This document shows positions 8,586-17,629 of a stretch of DNA of 64,000 bases, in pieces. The position numbers and the translations under genes were made by a program. The stretch is from NCBI GenBank assembly GCA_963810615.1, contig CAWEOA010000002.1, positions 620,001 through 684,000 on the forward strand, given 5' to 3'. The notes under the pieces were generated by a model that was given only the letters and a program-made list of their open reading frames with translations, was not told the origin of the DNA and ran no database searches. Within the stretch, counting starts at the first letter, position 1; each line of letters begins with the position of its first letter. Source of the stretch: JARRQJ01 sp963810615. Its GTDB lineage: Bacteria; Pseudomonadota; Gammaproteobacteria; DRLM01.

Positions 8586-8981
8586 CTACAGGCTCGGCGT
8601 GCTCTCATGGGCGTATGATTTTTCGTGCTGTTCCTGACAGGGCACACAGCGTTCGGCCGCGGGTTGGCTTTGGAGTCGCTTATAGTCTATGTCGCCGTCA
8701 CACTCGCGGCACACGCCGTAGACACCCATGTCGATACGCCGCAGCGCCGCCTCGATACTGCGAATCTCATTCACTTGACGATCGATGCGCGCCACATCCA
8801 GATCGGAGAGCAAGTCGGCCACCGATTCCTCACCGCTGTCGTGCACCCTTCCGGCAAGATCGGCATAATGCATATCGTCTTCCGCCAGCAGCTCCCTGTG
8901 AATCTCAGCGCGCAGTTCCAAGCGGCGTTGCTGCAAGTGGCGCTGCAACTCCGCAATTTGCTTTTGGGTTAAACCTGCCAT
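8586..8981 (-). CDS. DksA/TraR family zinc-finger protein
   Basis: The 131-residue protein has an N-terminal helical part and a C-terminal Cys4 zinc finger CREC...CVPC, the DksA/TraR C4 signature. Such proteins bind the RNA polymerase secondary channel and modulate initiation. The coiled-coil tip acidic residues of true DksA are not obvious; the segment HDSGEESVADLL suggests a DksA-like paralog, so no gene symbol is given. The start at 8981 (MAGLTQKQ) is chosen for AAAGGAG 8 bases upstream; the frame continues 45 bases further up. It is convergent with ppa. Confidence 0.85.
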   Translation of the reverse strand: MAGLTQKQIAELQRHLQQRRLELRAEIHRELLAEDDMHYADLAGRVHDSGEESVADLLSDLDVARIDRQVNEIRSIEAALRRIDMGVYGVCRECDGDIDYKRLQSQPAAERCVPCQEQHEKSYAHESTPSL

Positions 8982-9149
8982 AATGGAGGCTCCTTTCTTC
9001 CCTATGTCGGCTATCCGTCTTCGCAATATGCTTAATATTGTTATTTAGCATTATCTACTCATTATCGTCGATTGAAAATTACATCCGACGGCCCGGACCC
9101 TAATGTGCCCTTGTCTTATTGCTGCTCCCCTCCCTATTATGAGAACACC

Positions 9150-10055
9150 ATGGCCGACCACCATCATCATCATGCCCCGAGCAACAGCCAGAGTCTGATC
9201 TGGAGTTTTACCCTGACTGCGGGCTTCGCCCTCGTCGAGGGCGTAGGAGGCTGGTGGGCCGGTTCACTGGCGCTGTTCGGTGACGCGGGACACATGATCT
9301 CCGACGCCACGGCCCTGGGTTTCGCGGCGCTGGCGGCCTGGGTCGCCAAACAACCGCCCTCCACACGCCATTCCTACGGCCTGGGACGGGCGGAAGTCGT
9401 AGCGGCCGTGGTCAACAGCTTGCTGATGGTGGCAGTGGTTGTCGCCATCGCCATTGCCGCCATCCTCCGCCTGCAAAAACCGACACCGGTGGCCGGCGAA
9501 ACCGTGATGGTGGTTGCATTTATCGGACTGCTGATCAATGTCTGCGTGGCGTGGATCCTCGGTCGCGGCGAACATACTCTCAACACCCGCGCCGCACTGC
9601 TGCATGTCATGGGCGATGTGCTCGGATCTGTGGCTGCCTTGACTGCAGGCGCGGTGGTCTACTTCACCGGCTGGACCCCCATCGACCCCATACTCTCGCT
9701 GTTGATTTGCGCATTGATCCTGTACTCGGCCCTGCGCCTGCTGCGCGAGGCCCTGCACGTCATCATGGAAGGCGTACCGCTGAATCTCGATCTGAGTGAA
9801 GTGGGGCAGGCTATGGCGGCGGTACAGGGGGTGAACTCCGTTCACGACCTGCACATCTGGACCTTGTCTTCGGGCAAGGTGATTTTATCCGCACATATCA
9901 TCATTCCCGACTTGAGCGGCTGGGAAGACACGCTGACGACGTTGCGCGAACTCATCCAGGAGCACTTCGATATCGATCACGTAACGCTGCAGCCCGAACT
10001 CGACGGTCAAGGCAGCGTGGTACATGTACCGCTGGCGCAGTTATCACGGCATTAA
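9150..10055 (+). CDS. Cation diffusion facilitator family metal exporter (CzcD/ZitB type)
   Basis: The 301-residue inner-membrane antiporter should export Zn2+ or a similar divalent ion for protons. It begins with MADHHHHHAP, a His-rich metal-binding N-terminus, followed by six hydrophobic helices. Helix 2 carries GDAGHMISD with H48 and D52; helix 5 carries HVMGD. This HxxxD/HxxxD pair is the site of zinc-type members. A cytoplasmic C-terminal domain (about 210-290, with HDLHIWTL) follows. The start is chosen at the His-rich MADH; upstream in-frame codons lack a signal, and only a weak GAGAA precedes it. Confidence 0.9.
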   Translation: MADHHHHHAPSNSQSLIWSFTLTAGFALVEGVGGWWAGSLALFGDAGHMISDATALGFAALAAWVAKQPPSTRHSYGLGRAEVVAAVVNSLLMVAVVVAIAIAAILRLQKPTPVAGETVMVVAFIGLLINVCVAWILGRGEHTLNTRAALLHVMGDVLGSVAALTAGAVVYFTGWTPIDPILSLLICALILYSALRLLREALHVIMEGVPLNLDLSEVGQAMAAVQGVNSVHDLHIWTLSSGKVILSAHIIIPDLSGWEDTLTTLRELIQEHFDIDHVTLQPELDGQGSVVHVPLAQLSRH

Positions 10056-10140
10056 CTGGCGCCGCCGCGCTACGACCTGATAAACTCGCGTCAAGATCAA
10101 TCATTGCAGTTCCTTACAGCGATGGGGTTCGACTGAAAAT

Positions 10141-10968
10141 ATGGCAATCGCCTTCACCAAGATGCACGGGCTGGGTAACGATTTCGTGGTAATCGATGCC
10201 ATATCGCAAGACGTGTCCCTCAGCGCGGAACAAATCCGCAAACTGGCCGACCGCCACTTCGGCATCGGTTGCGACCAGCTGCTGTTGGTGGAGCGGCCGC
10301 GGGGCAACGCCGATTTCCGCTATCGAATCTTCAACGCCGACGGCGGCGAAGTGGAGCAGTGCGGCAACGGCGCGCGCTGCTTCGTCCATTTCGTGCGCGC
10401 GCACGGCCTGAGCGACAAGGGCGAGATTTCAGTGGAGACCGCCGGCGGCATCATCCGGCCGCGCATCGAAACCGACGGACGGGTCACGGTGGACATGGGG
10501 GTGCCGCGCTTCGCGCCGCGGGAGATCCCCTTCAAGGCGGAGCAGGAAAGCCTGCGCTATGAATTGCTGGTGGGGGACACAAGCGTTACCATCGGCGCGG
10601 TATCCATGGGCAATCCTCACGCGGTCACTCAAGTCGACTCGGTGCGCGCTGCGCCAGTGGCGACGCTGGGTCCGTTGATAGAAAGACATCCGCGTTTTCC
10701 CAAGCGGGTCAATGCCGGATTCATGGAAGTCGTCACGCCGCAACATATCCGCCTGCGGGTCTATGAACGCGGCACCGGCGAAACCCTGGCGTGCGGCACC
10801 GGCGCCTGCGCCGCCGTGGCGGTAGGACGCCGCTGGGGCTTATTGGAGGAGTCGGTGAATGTCGAATTGCCGGGCGGCAACTTGACCATTCGCTGGCAGG
10901 GAGATAACAATCCAGTATGGATGACCGGCCCGGCGCTTCGGGTCTTTGAGGGCAGGATCGAATTATGA
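10141..10968 (+). CDS. dapF: Diaminopimelate epimerase
   Basis: This PLP-independent enzyme converts LL- to meso-diaminopimelate for lysine and peptidoglycan synthesis. The 275-residue protein has the two catalytic cysteines in QCGNGARC (C74) and ACGTGACA (C218), plus the N-terminal MHGLGNDFVVID. The ribosome binding site is weak. It overlaps the next gene by 4 bases (ATGA), which indicates translational coupling. The order dapF–DUF484–xerC is a well-known gammaproteobacterial operon. Confidence 0.97.
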   Translation: MAIAFTKMHGLGNDFVVIDAISQDVSLSAEQIRKLADRHFGIGCDQLLLVERPRGNADFRYRIFNADGGEVEQCGNGARCFVHFVRAHGLSDKGEISVETAGGIIRPRIETDGRVTVDMGVPRFAPREIPFKAEQESLRYELLVGDTSVTIGAVSMGNPHAVTQVDSVRAAPVATLGPLIERHPRFPKRVNAGFMEVVTPQHIRLRVYERGTGETLACGTGACAAVAVGRRWGLLEESVNVELPGGNLTIRWQGDNNPVWMTGPALRVFEGRIEL

Positions 10969-11708
10969 GCACACGACAACAAGGCATTTCTCAAGAAGCA
11001 CTAGAAGAACAAACCATCGCCGATTACCTGCGCGACCATCCGGACTTTTTCTCGTCGCACACCGGATTGCTGGCGGATCTCCGCATCCCCCATCACACCG
11101 ATGGCGCGATCTCACTCATCGAGCGCCAAGTCAGTGTGCTGCGCGAACAACACCTGGAAGCGAAGCGGCAGCTTCATGCCCTGGTGCAGGTGGCACGCGA
11201 CAATGATCGTCTGAATGAGCAGATGCAGCGCTTGACCCTGTCCTTGCTGGAGGCCCGCGACCTATCCTCCACCGTGCAAATGCTCAACGACAGCCTGGCC
11301 AACGACTTTCGTGCCGATGCATTGGTCATGGGCCTGTTCATGAGCGAAGCGCAGTTAGCCTCTCTCGACAGCTGCGATCTAACGGCGGTACGCCCCTTGT
11401 CCGCGGGAGATGAAGGCAGCGCGGCCTTCGCCGCGGTCATCAACGGCGGCAAACCCTTGTGCGGTCATCTGCGCACCGGTCAAATCAGCTATCTGTTCGG
11501 CGAGATCGCCGAGGATAATATCGCCTCGGCGGTGGTCGTGGCCCTCAATACCCGCGGCGCCGATAGCTTGCAGCCCAAGTGTCTGGGATTACTCGGCATC
11601 GGCAGCCGCGACGCCAATCGTTATCACGCCGGCATGGGCACGCTGTTTCTGAGTTACCTGGGAGACCTGATCGGGCGCGCCATAGGCCGTTATCTGCCCG
11701 TGCATTAA
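10965..11708 (+). CDS. DUF484 family protein
   Basis: The 247-residue protein has the DUF484 start, with QTIADYLRDHPDFF, an amphipathic/coiled region (about 45-95) and a GAF-like C-terminal fold. Its biochemical function is not established; it is almost always found between dapF and xerC. It overlaps dapF by 4 bases and its TAA overlaps the xerC ATG by one base, so the three are probably translated from one message. Confidence 0.93.
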   Translation: MSTRQQGISQEALEEQTIADYLRDHPDFFSSHTGLLADLRIPHHTDGAISLIERQVSVLREQHLEAKRQLHALVQVARDNDRLNEQMQRLTLSLLEARDLSSTVQMLNDSLANDFRADALVMGLFMSEAQLASLDSCDLTAVRPLSAGDEGSAAFAAVINGGKPLCGHLRTGQISYLFGEIAEDNIASAVVVALNTRGADSLQPKCLGLLGIGSRDANRYHAGMGTLFLSYLGDLIGRAIGRYLPVH

Positions 11709-12607
11709 TGAACACGACAGAGGCGCAGCGCATCGAGCAATTCCTGCACCACCTGAATGTCGAACGGCGGCTCTCCCCTCACACACTCAGCAATTATCGC
11801 CGCGACCTGGAGCAGGCGCGCGACTTCGCCGCCGGCCAAGAGCTTAGCAGCTGGCGCGACCTCACCACGCATCACCTGCGGGCCTTGGTGGCCGCCCACC
11901 ATCGCGCCGGTATCGGCGGGCGCAGCCTGCAACGGCTGCTCTCCGCCCTGCGCTCCTTTTATCAATATCTGCTGCGGGAAGGTGTGGTAAGCGCCAATCC
12001 CGCCGTCGGCATCCGCGCCCCCAAGGCGCCGCGGCGCCTGCCCAAGACCCTGGACGTAGATCAAACCGCACGCCTGTTGGACTGGGACAGCGACGACCCA
12101 TTGGCGATCCGCGACCGCGCCATCATGGAACTGCTGTATTCCTCGGGCTTGCGCCTGAGCGAGCTGCTGAATTTGGAGGTAAGCGATCTCGACCTCGAAG
12201 ACGGCACGGTGCGCGTTACCGGTAAAGGCCGCAAGACGCGAGTGGTACCGGTAGGCCGTCATGCCCGTAGCGCGCTGCAACAATGGCTGCCGCTACGCGC
12301 TACGTTTACCCGCCAAGCCTCCGCCCTGTTTCTCAGCCGTCGCGGCGAACGGCTGGCACCGCGCACGCTACAACAGCGGCTGCAACAATGGGGAAGCAAA
12401 CGCGGCCTGCCGATGCGGCTGCATCCGCATATGTTGCGCCATTCCTGCGCCAGTCACGTACTGGAATCCAGCAGTGACCTGCGCGCCGTGCAGGAACTGC
12501 TGGGGCACGCCGATATCGCCACCACCCAGATCTATACCCACCTCGATTTCCAGCACCTAGCTAAGGTCTACGACAACGCCCACCCGCGGGCGCGGAAAAA
12601 GAAATAA
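11708..12607 (+). CDS. xerC: Site-specific tyrosine recombinase XerC
   Basis: XerC acts with XerD at dif to resolve chromosome dimers. The 299-residue protein has the SAM-like N-terminal core-binding domain and a complete catalytic set: R149 (SSGLRLSE), K173 (TGKGRK), H241 and R244 (HPHMLRH), H267 (LLGH) and nucleophile Y276 (TTQIYTH). The ATG overlaps the DUF484 stop (TAATG), which fixes the start. The partner xerD is not in the window. Confidence 0.96.
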   Translation: MNTTEAQRIEQFLHHLNVERRLSPHTLSNYRRDLEQARDFAAGQELSSWRDLTTHHLRALVAAHHRAGIGGRSLQRLLSALRSFYQYLLREGVVSANPAVGIRAPKAPRRLPKTLDVDQTARLLDWDSDDPLAIRDRAIMELLYSSGLRLSELLNLEVSDLDLEDGTVRVTGKGRKTRVVPVGRHARSALQQWLPLRATFTRQASALFLSRRGERLAPRTLQQRLQQWGSKRGLPMRLHPHMLRHSCASHVLESSSDLRAVQELLGHADIATTQIYTHLDFQHLAKVYDNAHPRARKKK

Positions 12608-12704
12608 GCTCGATGAGGAATATCTCAACGATCATGCGGGCGCGACTATCTATACACCACGCACTGCCGTGGACTCATCACCAGGTAGCGATCTTGCCGC
12701 CAGA

Positions 12705-12803
12705 TCACGGCGTCGACATGGGCCAAAACAACTTCGCGACCACACCGGCGGCCAGTATCAGCGTCGCTGCCACCAACAGCCAAGTCCATTGATTTCGAGT
12801 CAT
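12705..12803 (-). CDS. Predicted 32-residue single-span membrane protein
   Basis: A short frame encodes MTRNQWTWLLVAATLILAAG and continues with a Val/Ala helix to KLFWPMSTP. One transmembrane helix (about 7-28) is flanked by a basic N-terminus and a short tail. A near-perfect GGAGG lies 8 bases before the ATG; another ATG two codons upstream is too close to it. No homolog is recognised. The strong Shine-Dalgarno and the textbook membrane-span composition support it; small size keeps confidence moderate. Confidence 0.55.
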   Translation of the reverse strand: MTRNQWTWLLVAATLILAAGVVAKLFWPMSTP

Positions 12804-12809
12804 AGTCAT

Positions 12810-13175
12810 CACCTCCGCGCGCGCAACCCGACATTCAACATATTAGGTATTGAAACCATGGTTTAAGTTCCGAAAATACAAACCCGACTCAATAACACGA
12901 AACAATACAAGAGCACGGAAACGGAATTGGGGGACTCATCGCACCAGTGTTTCCCAAACCAGTTTCTCACCGAGCATCGCCGCGAATGCGACTAAGACCA
13001 TGAAGACTCGCGGTTCAGACACACTTACCAATCTGCCGAGGAGACCGCGGGAAGTCACTGCCAAGATTCAGCCTATCGAGCGACCGCACAGGATTGTTGA
13101 TGCCGAACACGGTCTGGCGGTGTGTTATCGCATCGTGATATCGTGGTCAATCAGGATACATTCGAGGATCAGCCA
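12810..13175. other. Intergenic region upstream of the MipA-like gene
   Basis: About 365 bases without a supportable gene. It holds the upstream region of the 32-residue protein on one side and of the outer-membrane protein on the other. No clear promoter pair, terminator or repeat was seen. Confidence 0.4.
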
Positions 13176-14027
13176 TTGATACCGTCGATCATATCCAACG
13201 GAAAAGCAGGCTGCTGTTTCATCCCCAGTGCCGCAGCCGCTGCACCCATTCTCTCCCATGAGTTATCCGCCTGTATCCTAGCCATTCTCTTGTTGTTGTC
13301 ACTGCAGGCGCATGCAGCGAACGAGGTGGTCACCCCACCTTACGCGCAGCAACAGGGTTGGAGCTTGGGACCGTTGCTGTTGGTAGTCGACCAGCCTTAT
13401 CGAAGTAAGGGCACCCGCATTATCGTTGTGCCAGCCATCGGCTATCAGAGCGAATACGTCTTTGTGCAGGGCCTGCGCTTCGGGGTGCATATGAAACGCT
13501 CGCGCCGACTCAGCCTGGACGTGCTGTTGCAGCCGCGTTTCTCCGCATTCAAGGCGTCCGACATCAAGGATGTTCCAGGGCTGGAAAACCGCCGGGACAG
13601 TGTCGATGCCGGTTTCAACTTGCGTGTTGGCCTGCAGGGTGAGGGTGCGCTGCGTATAATGGCGCTAACCGATGTCCTCGACCGCAGCAACGGTCAGGAG
13701 TTCGATCTCAGTTACGAATACTCGTTGCGGTTCGGGTCCACACGCATCTCGCCAAGGGCAGGCGCGCGCTGGTTGAGCAGCAAGCTCACGGCATATTCCT
13801 ACGGCACGCTGCCGTCCGAGGTCGCCCGCGGGGCGCCTTACTACCAACCGGGCGCAGTCATTCTACCGCATGTCGGCATCAGCGCATTCGTTCCGCTCAA
13901 ACATTCGAAGTGGAGCATCTTTACTCTCATTACAAGCAGTTTCCTGCCGGCACGGCTGAAAGACAGCCCTCTGGTGGGGGGTGACACCGCCACCACCTTC
14001 ATCGCCAGCGCGTCCTACCACTTTTGA
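13176..14027 (+). CDS. MipA/OmpV family outer membrane protein
   Basis: The protein has a signal peptide ending in SLQAHA, followed by a beta-barrel-like sequence with alternating hydrophobic residues and a terminal Phe (SASYHF), as outer-membrane proteins require. The order and spacing of blocks match the MipA/OmpV family, some of whose members scaffold murein hydrolases. The start is uncertain: TTG at 13176 has GAGGA upstream, and a GTG at 13122 is also possible. Neighbours give no functional hint. Confidence 0.7.
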   Translation: MIPSIISNGKAGCCFIPSAAAAAPILSHELSACILAILLLLSLQAHAANEVVTPPYAQQQGWSLGPLLLVVDQPYRSKGTRIIVVPAIGYQSEYVFVQGLRFGVHMKRSRRLSLDVLLQPRFSAFKASDIKDVPGLENRRDSVDAGFNLRVGLQGEGALRIMALTDVLDRSNGQEFDLSYEYSLRFGSTRISPRAGARWLSSKLTAYSYGTLPSEVARGAPYYQPGAVILPHVGISAFVPLKHSKWSIFTLITSSFLPARLKDSPLVGGDTATTFIASASYHF

Positions 14028-14245
14028 GTCCCCGGCCAAAAGTAATTCATGCACGCTTTAGCCAAAGCTTGCGGGCACAGGAAGAATAAAATCCTCCATC
14101 TTGAATTCCAAGCTTATTGGACAAGCATGCGGCGCAGTTTTTGCCGGAATCATCCTGAGCCGCCCTCGACAGCCGCTCCATGCCTAAGGCCCTGCAACCG
14201 ATCTATTGGCGCCTTCGACCAATCGCTTGAGGGTGCAGCGGTGTA

Positions 14246-15151
14246 TTAACCCGCATTTTCTCGACGTAATAACGGCGGCGACTCACAGGTGATGACCAGT
14301 TCATCCCCGCTGCGCGGATGCCGAATGCACAGTTCGGCGGCATGCAAGTGATAGCCGGGATCGCCGGGCAAGGCATGGCTGTCGGCAGCCGGCACGCCGC
14401 CAACCCCGTATAGGGGATCGCCTAATAAGGGATGACCCGCCGCCGCCAGGTGAATGCGAATCTGGTGAGGCCGGCCCGTCGCAATCCGCACGTCACAAAG
14501 GAAGGCGGCCGCACGACGCTCGATGACCATTACCCGGGACAAGGCAGGTTTGCCGTCTGAGGCAGCGGCATGCAGCGTACCGAGCAGGGCATGCGGCACC
14601 GGTCCGATAGGAGTGGAGACGGTCATTTCATCCCAGCCGGGACTGCCGACGGCCAAGGCCCGGTAACATTTGATCACATGCTGCATCGACCACTGCCGCA
14701 CCACAGCGGCCCGGGCCTGCTGATTGCGCGCACATAACACGATGCCCGATGTCCAACGCCCGAGGCGATGCAGCGGCGCGGCGTCTGGTGCGTAGGTCTG
14801 TACCTGATGCAGCAACGTGGTCTGCAGGAAATTAGCGCCGGGCAGGGTCGGCAGACCCGCCGGCTTGGCCACCGCGAGCAAGTCCTGGTCTTCATAAAGT
14901 ATGGCAAACGACTTGGGCGCATCGGGTTCGACCCAGGGCGGGCGCTGCCAGACCAGGGTCGTCCCCCGCCGCAGCACACTGTCGGGATGCACGGCCCGGG
15001 AGTCGATGAGCACCTGCCCGGCGGCGATGCGCGCCGTCCACTCCGCCGCCGAGGAATGGCGATGGCGGCGGCTGAGATAGGCCAGCAAGGTCAAACCTTC
15101 GGCATCCCTGTCCAGACGCTCCCGGTATTCATAGCCTTGGTTTAATTGCAT
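14246..15151 (-). CDS. RluA-like pseudouridine synthase with altered catalytic motif
   Basis: The 301-residue protein has an S4-like N-terminal region (about 15-60) and an RluA-type catalytic domain. The usual motif HRLD(R)xTSG appears as HRLGRWTSG: the Asp that attacks the uracil C6 is Gly (codon GGG). Downstream ATGRPHQIRIHL and PLLGDPLYG are well kept, so the fold is intact. Some plant organellar family members also read HRLGRGTSG, so the change may define a subfamily. The ATG at 15151 is preferred over an upstream TTG at 15190. The substrate is unknown. Confidence 0.85.
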   Translation of the reverse strand: MQLNQGYEYRERLDRDAEGLTLLAYLSRRHRHSSAAEWTARIAAGQVLIDSRAVHPDSVLRRGTTLVWQRPPWVEPDAPKSFAILYEDQDLLAVAKPAGLPTLPGANFLQTTLLHQVQTYAPDAAPLHRLGRWTSGIVLCARNQQARAAVVRQWSMQHVIKCYRALAVGSPGWDEMTVSTPIGPVPHALLGTLHAAASDGKPALSRVMVIERRAAAFLCDVRIATGRPHQIRIHLAAAGHPLLGDPLYGVGGVPAADSHALPGDPGYHLHAAELCIRHPRSGDELVITCESPPLLRRENAG

Positions 15152-15221
15152 TCGATCGGCGTTCCCGTCGAGCGCTGCGCAGCTCTGCAATTATTCAAGG
15201 CAGCGATGTCTGGCACTCGAT

Positions 15222-15641
15222 TCAATTCACCCGTGCAAAGCGTCCTTGCACATAGGCGCCCAGCAACATCGCCACCACGGCGATCGCCAAAGGCCAATTG
15301 CCCGCACCCAAGCCGGCAATGGCGGGCCCGGGACACACGCCGCAAATACCCCAACCGACGCCGAACAAGGCCGAACCGATCAGGGTGTTTTTCAAGGCGG
15401 CGGTGGGGCGCTGCGCAAAGCTCCCGTTTAGCAGCGCCCGTTTCAACAAGCGCGGCACACTCTGATAGGTCAGCAAGGCCACCGCCAAGGCGCCGCCCAA
15501 GACCAGTAACAGGCCGAAGTCGCTGAAGCGCAAAAAGCTCAGCACCACTTCCGGCTTGATCATGGTCGACAGGGCGAGACCGAAGCCGAACAGGGCGCCG
15601 CTCAGCACCACCGCCAGCGCGCTCAGAATACGGGCGTTCAT
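15222..15641 (-). CDS. YeeE/YedE family sulfur-transport half protein (second half)
   Basis: This 139-residue membrane protein has about four helices and the signature GWGICGVCPGPA, whose cysteines are the sulfur relay of YeeE/YedE permeases. Its ATG overlaps the stop of the upstream half-gene by one base (TGATG), so the two are translationally coupled. Family members move thiosulfate or other reduced sulfur across the inner membrane. Split two-gene forms, as here, are common in proteobacteria. Confidence 0.88.
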   Translation of the reverse strand: MNARILSALAVVLSGALFGFGLALSTMIKPEVVLSFLRFSDFGLLLVLGGALAVALLTYQSVPRLLKRALLNGSFAQRPTAALKNTLIGSALFGVGWGICGVCPGPAIAGLGAGNWPLAIAVVAMLLGAYVQGRFARVN

Positions 15642-16111
15642 CAGGCACCCCCCAAGGCGCTGACGACATGGGCGGTGACGATCGCGGTGGCCAGAAAGAC
15701 CAGCACCGCCAACAGCGAATAGCCGTTCAGCGAGGCCAGCCCGCAGATACCGTGACCCGAGGTGCAGCCGTTTCCCAGGCGTGCGCCATAGCCGCCGATA
15801 AACCCGCCCAGGGCCAACTGCCACCATGGAATATGGGTGGTGATGGTTCCCGAGTGACTGAACAGCAGCCACACGGCCGCACCGACGATCAGCCCCAGCG
15901 CATAGAGCAAACGCCAGCGGCGGGTGGCGGTAAATTGCGCCTGCTGGAAATAAGGCAGGCGGGACACATAAGACCACACCGCCGAAAACACCCCGCTCAT
16001 CCCGCCGACCTGGCCGGTAAATATGAACAACACGCTGACACCGGTACCGATCAACAGACCGCCCACTAAATAATGCGCCATGCCCGCGGGAAAAAGCGTA
16101 GCTATATCCAT
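15641..16111 (-). CDS. YeeE/YedE family sulfur-transport half protein (first half)
   Basis: The 156-residue protein has four to five hydrophobic helices and the signature GNGCTSGHGICGL, with the conserved cysteines of the YeeE/YedE fold. It pairs with the downstream half to make one complete permease. The start at 16111 (MDIATLF) is chosen for GAGGA nearby; the frame extends 60 bases further up into hydrophilic sequence. No regulator of the ArsR/BigR type is next to it. Confidence 0.88.
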   Translation of the reverse strand: MDIATLFPAGMAHYLVGGLLIGTGVSVLFIFTGQVGGMSGVFSAVWSYVSRLPYFQQAQFTATRRWRLLYALGLIVGAAVWLLFSHSGTITTHIPWWQLALGGFIGGYGARLGNGCTSGHGICGLASLNGYSLLAVLVFLATAIVTAHVVSALGGA

Positions 16112-16327
16112 CTCGGAATCCTCAAGACTCTGCTGCTTGTTGGTTGACTTGCGCGGGGAAACCCTAGGCAATAATCATTCGTTTCTAATATAACCGCATC
16201 GTGTATTTCGTGTACATCTCTAGCGCCGCTCGCGCCGCCGCCGGTCATCCAAGTCATTGAAAGTTTGAGTTGCAGTAGCAAACCAGCTGACCCAACCGCC
16301 GCGCCGCTCTTCCACCTCCGGCCGGGA

Positions 16328-16942
16328 TCAGATGCCCGGCTGCGGCCGGGTGGGATTTCGAGACGACGCATAGCGTGTACCCAGCACGGCATCCCACAGC
16401 GGAGTGGTCACCCCATAGTTACAGTCCGGATGATAGTGATGGATGTGGTGATGGGCGGCCCAGCTACGCATCAGGCCATGGCGAAACCGCATATGATGGA
16501 TCATGAAATGACTGAAGCCGTAGGTAACATATCCGCAAGCGATGCCGCCGGCCAGCAAGAATACGGCAGTGACCGGCATAAACAGCAAGAATAGCCCGAT
16601 GAAACCGAGCAAGGTCAGCGCAGGCAAAAAGAACGGCACCGAGTCGTAACCAAGCGGGCTGCCATGATGGGCGGTGTGTCCGCGCGCAAAGATCTGCGGC
16701 GATCCGTGAAACAGCCAACGGTGAGCACAATACTCGATGAAGGTGAAAACCAACAGACCCAAGAGAATGAGCAGGGCCGCGACAATAGACGGATTATGGC
16801 GGCGAAGCCCCTCGCTCAGGAGGGTGGCACCCAGCGCCGTATCGAGGACGAATTCCAGCCAGTAATTGGCGCGGGTATGGGACATCCTGACCATAGCGTC
16901 AAGTACCCCATCGGAAAAACGCTTGATCGCATAGCCCTGCAT
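16328..16942 (-). CDS. Fatty acid hydroxylase / sterol desaturase superfamily membrane protein
   Basis: The 204-residue integral membrane di-iron enzyme has the His-box pattern of the family: HRWLFH, HTAHHG, HFMIHH and the cluster HHHIHHYHPDCNYG. About four hydrophobic helices surround the boxes. Such enzymes hydroxylate or desaturate lipid tails using O2 and an external electron donor; the actual substrate is unknown. It lies downstream of lrp on the same strand, separated by 175 bases that hold a small palindrome. Confidence 0.85.
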   Translation of the reverse strand: MQGYAIKRFSDGVLDAMVRMSHTRANYWLEFVLDTALGATLLSEGLRRHNPSIVAALLILLGLLVFTFIEYCAHRWLFHGSPQIFARGHTAHHGSPLGYDSVPFFLPALTLLGFIGLFLLFMPVTAVFLLAGGIACGYVTYGFSHFMIHHMRFRHGLMRSWAAHHHIHHYHPDCNYGVTTPLWDAVLGTRYASSRNPTRPQPGI

Positions 16943-16982
16943 GATGTCTTTTTCTGAACGAATCGACCGGTTAATCGGGTTT

Positions 16983-16994
16983 GTATATATACAT
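16983..16994. promoter_or_regulatory. 12-bp perfect palindrome TGTATATATACA upstream of the hydroxylase gene
   Basis: TGTATATATACA lies 41-52 bases before the start at 16942 and overlaps where the promoter should be. It could be an operator or simply an AT-rich -10 region. Confidence 0.35.
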
Positions 16995-17117
16995 GGTAGG
17001 ACACGCTAAGCACCCGCAACAGCGCTCTCATCGGCAAATCAGCGCCATGTCCCTTCGACAACACCCGGGCGACAAGTTCAGCACCAGTCCTCAACGGGTC
17101 GGCCGTACACAGCAGCC

Positions 17118-17582
17118 CTAGGGGATGGGCAGGGCGGCCGACTTCACCGGCGATCTCAGCACGAATGAGGAATGAACGCCACTGACTCCCTCGATCCTGG
17201 TGATCTTGTTGAGCAGAAATTGCTGATAGGCATCCATGTCCTCGACGATCACCTTCAATACATAGTCGGCGGCTTGGCCTGTGATGAGGTGACACTCCAG
17301 CACTTCCGGCAGGGTGGCGACAATCTTGTCGAACTCGGTAAACCGCTCCGGGGTGTGCTTGTCCATGCTGATCTGGATAAACGCCGTCAGGTTCAAGCCG
17401 AGCTTGCGGGCATTGAGCAATGCCACATAGCCTTCGATATAGCCCTCCTCCTCCAAACGGCGAATGCGGCGCAGGCACGGCGATGGCGAAAGATTCACCG
17501 CCTCGGCCACCTCTAGATTGGACATGCGGCCGTGCCGCTGCAGCTGGTGCAGGATGTCCCTGTCGAATCTGTCCAGCGCCAT
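17118..17582 (-). CDS. Lrp/AsnC family transcriptional regulator
   Basis: The 154-residue protein has the AsnC-type helix-turn-helix (LQRHGRMSNLEVAEAVNLS, about 15-33) followed by LRRIRRLEEEGYI, and the C-terminal RAM effector domain (about 68-145, with ITGQADYVL-like ligand loop). Lrp-family proteins sense amino acids and assemble as dimers or octamers. GAGGGGGTG precedes the ATG. It is divergent from leuA across 267 bases that contain a 27-bp palindrome. A role in leucine or branched-chain amino acid control is a context-based inference. Confidence 0.93.
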   Translation of the reverse strand: MALDRFDRDILHQLQRHGRMSNLEVAEAVNLSPSPCLRRIRRLEEEGYIEGYVALLNARKLGLNLTAFIQISMDKHTPERFTEFDKIVATLPEVLECHLITGQAADYVLKVIVEDMDAYQQFLLNKITRIEGVSGVHSSFVLRSPVKSAALPIP

Positions 17583-17629
17583 TCCGGCACCCCCTCAGAT
17601 AATTTGGATTAATCCACTAATAATATAAA

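Noticed and set aside
10110..10145. tRNA-like GGTTCGA segment before dapF
   Set aside because: No acceptor stem, anticodon arm or D-arm could be drawn around it.
12646..12834. 62-codon open frame on the minus strand after xerC
   Set aside because: A different frame, that of the 32-residue membrane protein, has the ribosome binding site and the hydrophobic span; this one has neither.
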